From Thermoflexales bacterium (GTDB lineage Bacteria > Chloroflexota > Anaerolineae > Fen-1058), in NCBI GenBank assembly GCA_030834835.1, contig JAUQXD010000474.1, positions 1-6,525 of the forward strand: a stretch of 6,525 nucleotides of DNA. The letters run 5' to 3'. The stretch's first letter is position 1, and each line of letters begins with the position of its first letter. Below the pieces are notes generated by a model. That model was given only the letters and a program-made list of their open reading frames with translations, was not told the DNA's origin and did not search any database. This document shows positions 1-5,361 of the stretch, piece after piece. The translations under genes and the position numbers were made by a program.

Positions 1-1690
1 CGACGCCGCCACCCCCGCTGCGATTATCGCGCACGGTCAGACGAAAGACCATCGCCCGCGTGATGTTGGGCAGAATCTCACCAATGGTCGTCGTATTGTT
101 CACGATGTCCGACCACTTCGGGAACGTGCGGGCCGGACTGGTCGTCGCGAGGAACGATCGAAAAAACGGCGGATTGGTCGGGTTGTTGGGCGCGCCCGCT
201 GCGCCCAGATCGTACTCCTCCCAGTCATAAGTCAACGCATCACCATCGGCATCCGTCGCCGAACCGGTCAGCGTAAACGGCGTCTGCGCCGGAATGGTAT
301 AGCCTGCGCCCGCCTCGGGCACGGGCACGGCGTTGCCCGTGTTGGTGATCACGGCGCAGGTGTTGCCCTGACCCTGTGTGGTATAAGCCACGATCTCGTC
401 AAAGCTCTTGCTGTGAAAATCGTCGTCGCTGTGCGGCTGCAAATCCTGCGCGCCGCAGATGCCGGCATAGGCCATAATCGTCGAGCCGCTGCCCGGTTCA
501 TACGCCGCCGAGGCGGCGCGATTGCCGCTGCAACTGCCGGCGTTGCCGTTGAAGGTGTGATTGCCGCCAAACTGATGGCCCATCTCGTGCGCCACGTAAT
601 CGACATCGAACGGATCGCCTACCGGGCTGGAGGTGCCCGTTTCACCGCGCGCCTTCAAGCCCGATCGACATGGCACGCCCAACGCCGCCAATCCGCCGCC
701 GGCCGTGCTGAAGACGTGGCCCACATCGTAGTTGGCCGAGCCGATGACGGAGTCCAGCGTGGCCTGATTCTCGTTGAGCAAAGATGACGGGCTGCCATTC
801 GTGTACGGATCTTTGGTTGAATCCGTGTAGATGATGAGATCGTTATTAGCGACCAGGATCATGCGCACGGCGACTTCCCGCTCGTAAATGCCATCCACCC
901 GATTGACCGAGGTAACGACCGCGGCCAGTCCGGCCTGCACGGTGCCGCCCTGAAAAGCGGTATATTCGCCGGTCGCGCCCACCGCTAATCGATACGTGCG
1001 CAGCTGCGTGCCCACCGGCGTGTGCGGCCGCTGTGCGATCAGCGCGGTAATCTCCTGGGCGCGCACCAGATCGTCGGCCGACGGTCCGCCCTCGCTAAAG
1101 GTCTTGGGCGTCAACGGTGTGAAGTCGCGCGTGTCGTAACTGATGTAGTGCGTGGTGTCGTTGCGGCTATACGGATCGATGTAGGTCGTGCCGTGCGCGG
1201 ATAAGATCATCGCGTGGAAGCCCAGCGGCGTCCGATCGAAGCGCACCGTGGCCGTCGGGTCGTCGAGGCCCTGCCCCGCATACGTCTTGATCTCAGGATA
1301 CTTCGCGGTTAAGGCCGCTTCCATGATTGGTGACTCGACAATACTGAATCGACCCAGCGTGCCATCGGGCAGCGGGAGGCTCATTTCCAGCGGCGAAGAC
1401 TGCGCGGCTGCGCTGCCTTCCAGCGGGGCCTTCGCCAACAAAGTCCGCAGGGCCGTTTGATTCAAGGTCACGACGCGATAGCGCGCGGGAATGATCAACC
1501 GCTCGCCGCGCACGGCGATGGAACGTTCGGCCACATCCGTCCAGAGTGCATCCGATGTTGCGGCCGAAGTTGCCCCGACCAGTATGGCCAGCATCAACAA
1601 CGTCGCCAGCAAAGTGATGATGCGGCGCGACATGCGGCGCGACTTGCGGCGCGATTTCATGCCCTGATGTGTTCCCGATATATGACGCAT
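1..1690 (-). CDS. Secreted reprolysin-like zinc metalloprotease (M12B-type), N-terminal 563 codons, C-terminus off the window
   Basis: The reading frame is open from ATG 1690 to the left edge, so the gene is truncated by the window, not broken. Residues 1-23 are Arg/Ser-rich, 24-41 are hydrophobic, and a cleavage site is likely near Ala43, so export is expected. Residues about 45-230 look like a propeptide region. The catalytic domain (about 231-445) carries HEMGHQFGGNH: zinc ligands H368, H372 and H378, catalytic base E369, and a Met-turn IMAYAGIC with M406. This is the HExxHxxGxxH plus Met-turn signature of metzincins. Cysteines 341, 387, 412 and 445 may form disulfides. From about residue 455 an Ig-like beta domain begins, with an acidic DADGD loop (480-484) that may bind calcium. 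Such proteins are extracellular peptidases. The substrate is unknown. The start is supported by AGGAGA 5 bases upstream; Met11 is an alternative. It lies 32 bp after the phosphatase gene and may be co-transcribed with it. Confidence 0.9.
   Translation of the reverse strand, partial: MRHISGTHQGMKSRRKSRRMSRRIITLLATLLMLAILVGATSAATSDALWTDVAERSIAVRGERLIIPARYRVVTLNQTALRTLLAKAPLEGSAAAQSSPLEMSLPLPDGTLGRFSIVESPIMEAALTAKYPEIKTYAGQGLDDPTATVRFDRTPLGFHAMILSAHGTTYIDPYSRNDTTHYISYDTRDFTPLTPKTFSEGGPSADDLVRAQEITALIAQRPHTPVGTQLRTYRLAVGATGEYTAFQGGTVQAGLAAVVTSVNRVDGIYEREVAVRMILVANNDLIIYTDSTKDPYTNGSPSSLLNENQATLDSVIGSANYDVGHVFSTAGGGLAALGVPCRSGLKARGETGTSSPVGDPFDVDYVAHEMGHQFGGNHTFNGNAGSCSGNRAASAAYEPGSGSTIMAYAGICGAQDLQPHSDDDFHSKSFDEIVAYTTQGQGNTCAVITNTGNAVPVPEAGAGYTIPAQTPFTLTGSATDADGDALTYDWEEYDLGAAGAPNNPTNPPFFRSFLATTSPARTFPKWSDIVNNTTTIGEILPNITRAMVFRLTVRDNRSGGGGV
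1621..1656 (-). repeat. Three tandem 12-bp units inside the signal-peptide coding region
   Basis: On the plus strand TGCGGCGCGAC(A/T) is repeated at 1621-1632, 1633-1644 and 1645-1656, the last copy with one further change. In the protease frame the units encode repeated (K/M)SRR tetrapeptides (residues about 12-23), building an unusually basic n-region in front of the hydrophobic segment. The unit is a whole number of codons, so copy number could change without a frameshift. Confidence 0.8.
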
Positions 1691-1695
1691 ATCTT

Positions 1696-1701
1696 TCTCC
1701 T
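1696..1701 (-). promoter_or_regulatory. Ribosome binding site of the metalloprotease gene
   Basis: AGGAGA read on the minus strand, five bases before ATG 1690. It is a strong Shine-Dalgarno match and favours this start over the in-frame ATG ten codons later, which has no comparable site. Confidence 0.75.
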
Positions 1702-1722
1702 GAATGAGTGTTTGCTGTTCGA

Positions 1723-2526
1723 TTAGTCGCGGGCCGACGGCCACGGTTGACTGCGCGCCAGCACGTCGATCATTTCCGCGTGAAACAGGCCGTTGCTCGC
1801 CACGACCCGGCCCGACCACTGACGCACCGGCGCGCCATCGGGTTCAGATGTTTGTCCGCCGGCTTCGTTCACCAGCAGCACACCTGCCGCCATATCCCAC
1901 GCATTCAACCTGAATTCCCAAAAGCCATCCAGTCGTCCGCAGGCCACGTAGGCCAGATCGAGCGCCGCGCTGCCCACGCGCAATACAGCCTGTGATTGCA
2001 CAAGAAAGTCCGCAAATTGCTGTGTGTTATTGATGGGATTCGTGCGCCGATCGTAGGGGAAGCCGGTACACAACAACGCCCGATCGAGCAGCGGCGTCTT
2101 CGAAACATGTATCGCCCGATCGTTCAATTGCGCCCCCTGCCCGCGCCGGGCCGTGAACAGTTCATCGCGCAGCGGGTCGTACGTTACACCCAACTCCAGC
2201 GTATCGTCAACCAGCAGCGCCAGCGTCACACAAAACGCCGGAAAACCGTGCGCGAAATTGGTCGTGCCGTCCAGCGGATCGGCGATCCACTTGAAGCGCG
2301 ACGTCTGATGATTTGCGCCGCTCTCTTCCGACAAGATCGCATGATCGGGATAGGCCGCGCGAATCCGATCGAGGATCAATGTTTCGGACGCCCGATCGGC
2401 CTCTGTCACCAGATCGATCTCGCCTTTGTATTCCGCCGTCACGCCGCGCTGGTAATAATCGCGCAACAACGCGCCCGCCGCGCGCGCCGTCTCTGTTGCG
2501 AAGTCAAATGCTTTGTCCAGATTCAT
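1723..2526 (-). CDS. Inositol-1-monophosphatase family protein (SuhB/IMPase-like)
   Basis: A 267-residue cytosolic Mg2+-dependent sugar-phosphate phosphatase, full length for the family. Counting from ATG 2526 (subtract one from numbers based on the GTG at 2529), the metal-binding signatures are ILSEESG (first Glu at 67), WIADPLDGTTNF (Asp83, Asp86) and AWDMAAG (Asp211). These match the Glu/Asp/Asp/Asp metal ligands of inositol monophosphatase. DLVTEAD near residue 40 is also typical. Members hydrolyse myo-inositol-1-phosphate, but others act on fructose-1,6-bisphosphate, histidinol phosphate or PAP, and the sequence does not settle which. A PAP phosphatase role would suit a sulfur locus, but nothing specific supports it. 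GTG 2529 and ATG 2526 are adjacent and both suit the upstream GAGG. The gene sits directly after an intrinsic terminator, so it is probably a separate unit from the suf genes or depends on readthrough. Confidence 0.94.
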   Translation of the reverse strand: MNLDKAFDFATETARAAGALLRDYYQRGVTAEYKGEIDLVTEADRASETLILDRIRAAYPDHAILSEESGANHQTSRFKWIADPLDGTTNFAHGFPAFCVTLALLVDDTLELGVTYDPLRDELFTARRGQGAQLNDRAIHVSKTPLLDRALLCTGFPYDRRTNPINNTQQFADFLVQSQAVLRVGSAALDLAYVACGRLDGFWEFRLNAWDMAAGVLLVNEAGGQTSEPDGAPVRQWSGRVVASNGLFHAEMIDVLARSQPWPSARD

Positions 2527-2535
2527 CACAAATTA

Positions 2536-2539
2536 CCTC
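2536..2539 (-). promoter_or_regulatory. Ribosome binding site of the phosphatase gene, abutting the terminator
   Basis: GAGG on the minus strand lies 9 bases before ATG 2526 and 6 before GTG 2529. Only about five bases separate it from the T-run of the preceding terminator hairpin, so there is no room for a promoter between terminator and gene. Confidence 0.65.
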
Positions 2540-2544
2540 ACATG

Positions 2545-2569
2545 AAAAAGGGTCGGCAATTGCCGACCC
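2545..2569 (-). terminator. Intrinsic terminator ending the suf block
   Basis: A perfect 20-bp palindrome (2550-2569, arms GGGTCGGCAA/TTGCCGACCC) is followed on the minus strand by TTTTT (2549-2545). It forms a GC-rich stem of about 8 bp with an AATT loop and then a short U-tract, the classic Rho-independent pattern. It lies about 45 bp past the Rieske stop codon. Confidence 0.82.
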
Positions 2570-2614
2570 CCGTCGATTTGTCATTCCAAGTCCGAAGCAC
2601 GAGGACTCTCAAAA

Positions 2615-2941
2615 CTACATGCTGCTCACTGGCTTCTTTGAGACCTTGACTATATCGCCGTCTACTTCCACCGCATACACTGGAATCGGCACGACGGCCG
2701 GCAGCGACAACGCCCGGCCGGTGCGAACATCAAAGCGCGCGCCATGCCGCGGACACTCGATGGTGTGTTCGTCGAGTTCGCCCTCGGCCACGGGACCGTC
2801 GTCGTGGGTGCAGACATCTGCAAAGGCAAAATACTCGCCCTCGATCAACGTCACACCCACGGGCGCATCGCCTACGCGCACGACCTTGACCTTACCCTCT
2901 TCAATCTCACTCGTCTTCGCTACCGCCACAAACTCACTCAT
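2615..2941 (-). CDS. Rieske-type [2Fe-2S] ferredoxin of the suf cluster
   Basis: A 108-residue soluble Rieske protein with no signal peptide or membrane segment. The cluster ligands are plain: C44-T-H46 and C63-P-R-H66-G, that is CxH, 16 residues, CxxH. The length and fold resemble dioxygenase-type Rieske ferredoxins and the NirD small subunit. It carries one electron through a [2Fe-2S] cluster held by two Cys and two His. It is the last gene before the terminator and 32 bp after sufU, so it is likely co-transcribed with the assembly genes. Related suf clusters are known to contain Rieske genes, but the role is unproven; electron supply for cluster assembly or being an early client are both possible. 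No clear Shine-Dalgarno precedes ATG 2941. The start codon itself lies within a heptamer repeat. Confidence 0.93.
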   Translation of the reverse strand: MSEFVAVAKTSEIEEGKVKVVRVGDAPVGVTLIEGEYFAFADVCTHDDGPVAEGELDEHTIECPRHGARFDVRTGRALSLPAVVPIPVYAVEVDGDIVKVSKKPVSSM

Positions 2942-2972
2942 TGATCATTGCTCATTGAAAATTGCTAATTGT
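2938..2972. repeat. Five tandem heptamers in the sufU-Rieske gap
   Basis: On the plus strand the whole gap reads in 7-base steps: TCATTGA (2938), TCATTGC (2945), TCATTGA (2952), AAATTGC (2959), TAATTGT (2966). The core is ATTG. Three units place an ATG on the minus strand seven bases apart, hence in three different frames. Only the one at 2941 opens the Rieske gene. Confidence 0.75.
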
Positions 2973-2973
2973 T

Positions 2974-3366
2974 TTATTCTTCATCTTCGCCCGGCCAGCC
3001 GCGCACGCCGTATGCCCCGGCCTTCAATACCTTCAGCGACAGCAGCGCGCACTTTAAGCGTACCGGCCCCAGCGGAATGCCCAGCAGATCGAGCAGGTAT
3101 TGCTTGTCGATCTGCTTCACTTCGTCCAGCGTCTTGCCGATGATCTCTTCCGTCAGCATCGACGCCGACGCCTGGCTGATCGAGCAGCCGTGGCCCGTGA
3201 AGCGCGCATCAGCCACGCGGCCCTGATCGATCTTCAAATCGATCTGAATCTCGTCACCGCACACGGGGTTGCTGTCCTCGTAAGTGATGTCGGGGTGTTC
3301 CAGCGTGCCGAAATTGCGCGGGTTCTGATAGTGATCGATGATGTTGTCGCGATAGAGGTCTTCCAC
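2974..3366 (-). CDS. sufU: SufU-type Fe-S scaffold / sulfur-transfer protein (second copy)
   Basis: A 130-residue IscU/SufU-fold protein. Numbering from GTG 3366, the conserved ligands are C36 and D38 (NPVCGDE), C61 (GHGCSISQASAS) and C106 (RLKCALLS). In SufU these hold zinc and accept persulfide sulfur from SufS. IscU has His before the third Cys; here it is Lys105, the SufU pattern. The C61-C106 distance is 45 residues, close to IscU and well short of Bacillus subtilis SufU (62), so the usual SufU insertion is missing. The tail is GVRGWPGEDEE. GTG 3366 is chosen because the product then begins VEDLYRDNIIDHY, as in relatives, with AAGG eight bases upstream. The frame is open farther to ATG 3429, but that would translate the upstream repeat element. 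It lies between sufS and the Rieske gene. Confidence 0.93.
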   Translation of the reverse strand: MEDLYRDNIIDHYQNPRNFGTLEHPDITYEDSNPVCGDEIQIDLKIDQGRVADARFTGHGCSISQASASMLTEEIIGKTLDEVKQIDKQYLLDLLGIPLGPVRLKCALLSLKVLKAGAYGVRGWPGEDEE

Positions 3367-3374
3367 TTGAGTTG

Positions 3375-3378
3375 CCTT
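3375..3378 (-). promoter_or_regulatory. Ribosome binding site supporting a GTG start for the second sufU
   Basis: AAGG on the minus strand, eight bases before GTG 3366. It is modest in strength, but it is the only such site near a start that gives a family-typical N-terminus. Confidence 0.5.
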
Positions 3379-3424
3379 GTTGTGAAGTGCATGTGCGCCT
3401 GAGCGCGGGAATGATACCACGTGC

Positions 3425-3509
3425 GCCATCGGTTGCAAACCGACGGCTAACAGTGCCAAACCCGCGGCGCGGGTTTTCAGCTAATGGCCGTCGGATTCCA
3501 TCCGATGGC
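3425..3509. repeat. 85-bp symmetric dyad element (REP/BIME-like) between sufS and sufU
   Basis: The order on the plus strand is GCCATCGG, 7 bases, CCGACGGC, 10 bases, AAACCCGC, GGC, GCGGGTTT, 10 bases, GCCGTCGG, 7 bases, CCGATGGC. Each block pairs perfectly with its mirror block about base 3467, and the spacers match in length but not in sequence. The outer halves (3425-3447 and 3487-3509) are also two inverted copies of one 23-bp unit that can each fold as a hairpin. There is no T-run suited to termination on the minus strand. The element starts one base past the last base of the sufS stop codon region. Confidence 0.8.
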
Positions 3510-4745
3510 CTACCGCTTGAAAATCGCTTTGGCCTTATATAGCCCGTCCACCAGTTGATCGATCTCCTCGCGCAGCGTGTAAATGTAGAACGACGCGCGT
3601 GACGAGGCCACAATGCCCAGTTTCTGGTGCAGCGGCTGCGCGCAGTGATGCCCGGCGCGAATCGCAATGCCTTCGTGATCGAGGATATCGGCCAGATCGT
3701 GCGGATGGATGTTGTCCAGCGTAAACGTCGCCACACCGCCGCGCCGATTGGCATCGTCCGGCCCGATGAGCGTGAGGCCTGGAATCTCGCTCAAACGCTC
3801 CAGCGCATACGCGATCGTTTCATGCTCGTGTGCGCGAACCGCGCTCATGCCCAGACCGGCCAAATAATCGACGGCCGCCCCCAGCCCGATCGCTTCCGCG
3901 ATGGCCGGCGTCCCCGCTTCGAACTTCCACGGCAGTTCGTTCCACTCCGCGCCCTCGAAGGTGACCTTGCGGATCATATCGCCGCCGCCCATAAACGGCG
4001 GCATCTCTTCGAGTAGATCACGCCTGCCCCATAGCACACCGATGCCGGTGGGGCCGCACATCTTGTGACCGGAGAACGCCATGAAATCGCAATCCAGCGC
4101 CTGCACATCGGTGGGCAGATGCGGCACACCCTGCGCGCCGTCAATCAGCACTAACGCGCCCATCGCATGCGCGCGTTGGATTACTTGTTCGATCGGCATG
4201 ATCGTGCCCAGGACATTGGACATCGACGCGATGCCGACGAGCTTCGTTTTCGACGTCAACATCGAATCCAGCGCCGACGTGTCCAGATAGCCGTGCGCAT
4301 CCACCGGCAGATAGCGCACGATCGCGCCGGTTTCTTTCGCCACCATTTGCCACGGCACGATGTTGCTGTGATGCTCGGACTCGGTCAGCAGCACTTCGTC
4401 GCCGGCGCGGAGGTTGGCCCGGCCCCACGTAAACGCCACGAGGTTGATCGATTCGGTGGTGTTGCGCGTGTAGATGATCTCGCGGCTTGATTTGGCGTTG
4501 ATGAACTTAGCGATCTTCTTGCGCGCGCCCTCATACAGGGCCGTCGCTTCTTCGCTCAGCGTGTGGACGCCGCGATGCACGTTGGCGTGCGTCGTGCGAT
4601 AGTAGTCGTTCATCGCCTCGATCACGCACGTGGGCTTTTGCGACGAGGCAGCGCTGTCCAAAAACACCAGTGGCTTATCGTGTACGCGTCGTTGTAGAAT
4701 CGGGAAATCGGCTCGAACCTTCGCTACGTCCAGCGTTGAATTCAT
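3510..4745 (-). CDS. sufS: Cysteine desulfurase SufS
   Basis: A 411-residue PLP enzyme, full length, that converts L-cysteine to L-alanine and holds the sulfur as a cysteine persulfide. The PLP Schiff-base lysine is K228 (FSGHKMCGPTG). D202 and Q205 in LIDGAQG contact the cofactor, with the His pair H125-H126 nearby. The catalytic Cys is C368 in RAGHHCAQP, the short-loop type II (SufS/NifS-like group II) pattern. R383 in SSRASFYIY binds the substrate carboxylate. H349 in HPHD lies 19 residues before C368, the position of the Bacillus SufS His reported to swap into the SufU zinc site, which fits the adjacent sufU genes. ATG 4745 is preceded by only a weak GGTGA. An in-frame extension to 4835 would read through a repeat and the end of sufU, so it is rejected. 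The gene is flanked by one sufU on each side. Confidence 0.97.
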   Translation of the reverse strand: MNSTLDVAKVRADFPILQRRVHDKPLVFLDSAASSQKPTCVIEAMNDYYRTTHANVHRGVHTLSEEATALYEGARKKIAKFINAKSSREIIYTRNTTESINLVAFTWGRANLRAGDEVLLTESEHHSNIVPWQMVAKETGAIVRYLPVDAHGYLDTSALDSMLTSKTKLVGIASMSNVLGTIMPIEQVIQRAHAMGALVLIDGAQGVPHLPTDVQALDCDFMAFSGHKMCGPTGIGVLWGRRDLLEEMPPFMGGGDMIRKVTFEGAEWNELPWKFEAGTPAIAEAIGLGAAVDYLAGLGMSAVRAHEHETIAYALERLSEIPGLTLIGPDDANRRGGVATFTLDNIHPHDLADILDHEGIAIRAGHHCAQPLHQKLGIVASSRASFYIYTLREEIDQLVDGLYKAKAIFKR

Positions 4746-4760
4746 ATGGTCACCAGAATC

Positions 4761-4823
4761 GATCCACGAAGGACACCAAGACACACGAAGATTTTTTCGT
4801 GAACTTCGTGCCCTTAGTGGATC
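4761..4823. repeat. Inverted, degenerate CACGAAG repeats in the sufU-sufS gap
   Basis: The outer arms GATCCACGAAGG (4761-4772) and CCTTAGTGGATC (4812-4823) pair at 11 of 12 positions. The inner arms CACGAAG (4784-4790) and CTTCGTG (4804-4810) pair perfectly. CACGAAG-like units recur at 4765, 4774 (CACCAAG) and 4784. The right arm overlaps the sufU stop codon, and the element fills most of the 76-bp gap. The loop holds a run of six T on the plus strand, so it is not a terminator for the minus-strand genes. Confidence 0.65.
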
Positions 4824-5217
4824 AAGAATTTGCAATCATTTGTTCACGCTCGCGCTTGCGGACGGCCGCGCGGAAGGTATCCAGCGACAGCGTCGCGCAG
4901 CGGGTGCGCTGCTGCACGATCTCTTTGCCCAGACCGTCCATTAACTCGGCGTGGTCAATCGCCAGCGCTTCGTCAAGTGTCTTGCCGTTGATCTCGTCCA
5001 TCAAGAACGAGGCGGACGCCTGACTGATGGTGCAGCCATCACCCTCGAACGAGGCGACGATGCGGCCGCCTTCTATCTTGAGATAGACCTTCATCACATC
5101 GCCGCAGCCGGGATTGCCGCCCTCGACCATCGCCTCGGCATCCTCAATCGGATGTTTGTGGCGCGGGTTCTCGTAATGATCGAGAATGAATTCCATTTGT
5201 TCCTGTCGGGTCAACAT
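4822..5217 (-). CDS. sufU: SufU-type Fe-S scaffold / sulfur-transfer protein (first copy)
   Basis: A 131-residue SufU-like protein upstream of sufS. The ligands are C38 and D40 (NPGCGDV), C62 (GDGCTISQASAS) and C107 (RTRCATLS). Arg106 replaces the His that precedes the third Cys in IscU. As in the downstream copy, the second-to-third Cys distance is 45, so the classical SufU insertion is absent. It differs clearly from the other copy: it lacks the GVRGWPGEDEE tail and ends with a charged helix-like AAVRKREREQ segment. Zinc and persulfide handling with SufS is the expected role. Whether the two copies divide labour (one sulfur acceptor, one scaffold) is inference. ATG 5217 gives a family-like lead of 12 residues before DHYENPRH. 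The internal ATG 5196 has a better AGGA but would shorten the N-terminus. The in-frame extension to 5316 crosses an inverted repeat. Confidence 0.92.
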   Translation of the reverse strand: MLTRQEQMEFILDHYENPRHKHPIEDAEAMVEGGNPGCGDVMKVYLKIEGGRIVASFEGDGCTISQASASFLMDEINGKTLDEALAIDHAELMDGLGKEIVQQRTRCATLSLDTFRAAVRKREREQMIANS

Positions 5218-5241
5218 GAGCCTAATTCTACCATCCTGAAC

Positions 5242-5334
5242 AAAAAAGTGACGAGTGACAAGTGAGAAGTGACCTAAGTCACTCACACTTGCCCTGGCGG
5301 GCAGTGCCAGGGTCACTCGTCACTCATCACTTGT
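5242..5334. repeat. Heptamer tract with nested inverted repeats in the sulfurtransferase-sufU gap, possible minus-strand terminator
   Basis: Four heptamers AGTGACG, AGTGACA, AGTGAGA, AGTGACC run from 5247 to 5274. The first 13 bases (5247-5259) pair perfectly with 5312-5324. Inside are AGTGAC-CTAA-GTCACT (5268-5283) and CCCTGGC/GCCAGGG (5292-5298 with 5306-5312). On the minus strand the outer stem is followed by TTTTTT (5247-5242), so the structure could stop or attenuate transcription before sufU. Confidence 0.7.
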
Positions 5335-5361
5335 GAATATCAACCACATTCGAAAATGCCG

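Noticed and set aside
1996..2649. Plus-strand open frame of 217 codons
   Set aside because: It is antisense to a phosphatase with clear family motifs and reads through the terminator palindrome. The composition is Arg/Gln-rich low-information sequence.
2313..3143. Long plus-strand open frame of 276 codons
   Set aside because: It runs antisense across the phosphatase, terminator and Rieske genes and into sufU. The product is Arg/Ser/Pro-rich with no recognisable fold, as expected from GC-rich antisense DNA.
3367..3459. ATG starts at 3459 or 3429 for the second SufU
   Set aside because: Both lie within or next to the symmetric element with no ribosome site, and they add residues unlike the family. 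GTG 3366 fits better.
3458..3480. Plus-strand intrinsic terminator at the GC-rich hairpin with a TTTT tail
   Set aside because: No plus-strand gene exists to terminate, the T-run is only four bases and mostly in the stem, and the hairpin is better explained as the centre of the symmetric element.
3254..3754. Minus-strand open frame of 166 codons in another frame over sufS and sufU
   Set aside because: It overlaps two well-supported genes in a shifted frame, its product is Arg/Thr-rich, and it would translate the symmetric element. It is a shadow frame.
4746..4835. Extended N-terminus for SufS starting at 4835
   Set aside because: The extra 30 residues come from the inverted repeat and the end of sufU and match nothing in SufS. 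ATG 4745 gives the normal length.
5218..5316. Extended N-terminus for the first SufU starting at 5316
   Set aside because: The extension translates the heptamer and inverted-repeat region. SufU proteins begin about a dozen residues before the DHYxNPR motif.
5247..5334. Possible CRISPR array or riboswitch in the repeat-rich gap
   Set aside because: The repeats are 7 bases with no spacers, and no cas genes are present. I recognise no known riboswitch core (SAM, TPP, cobalamin or the like).
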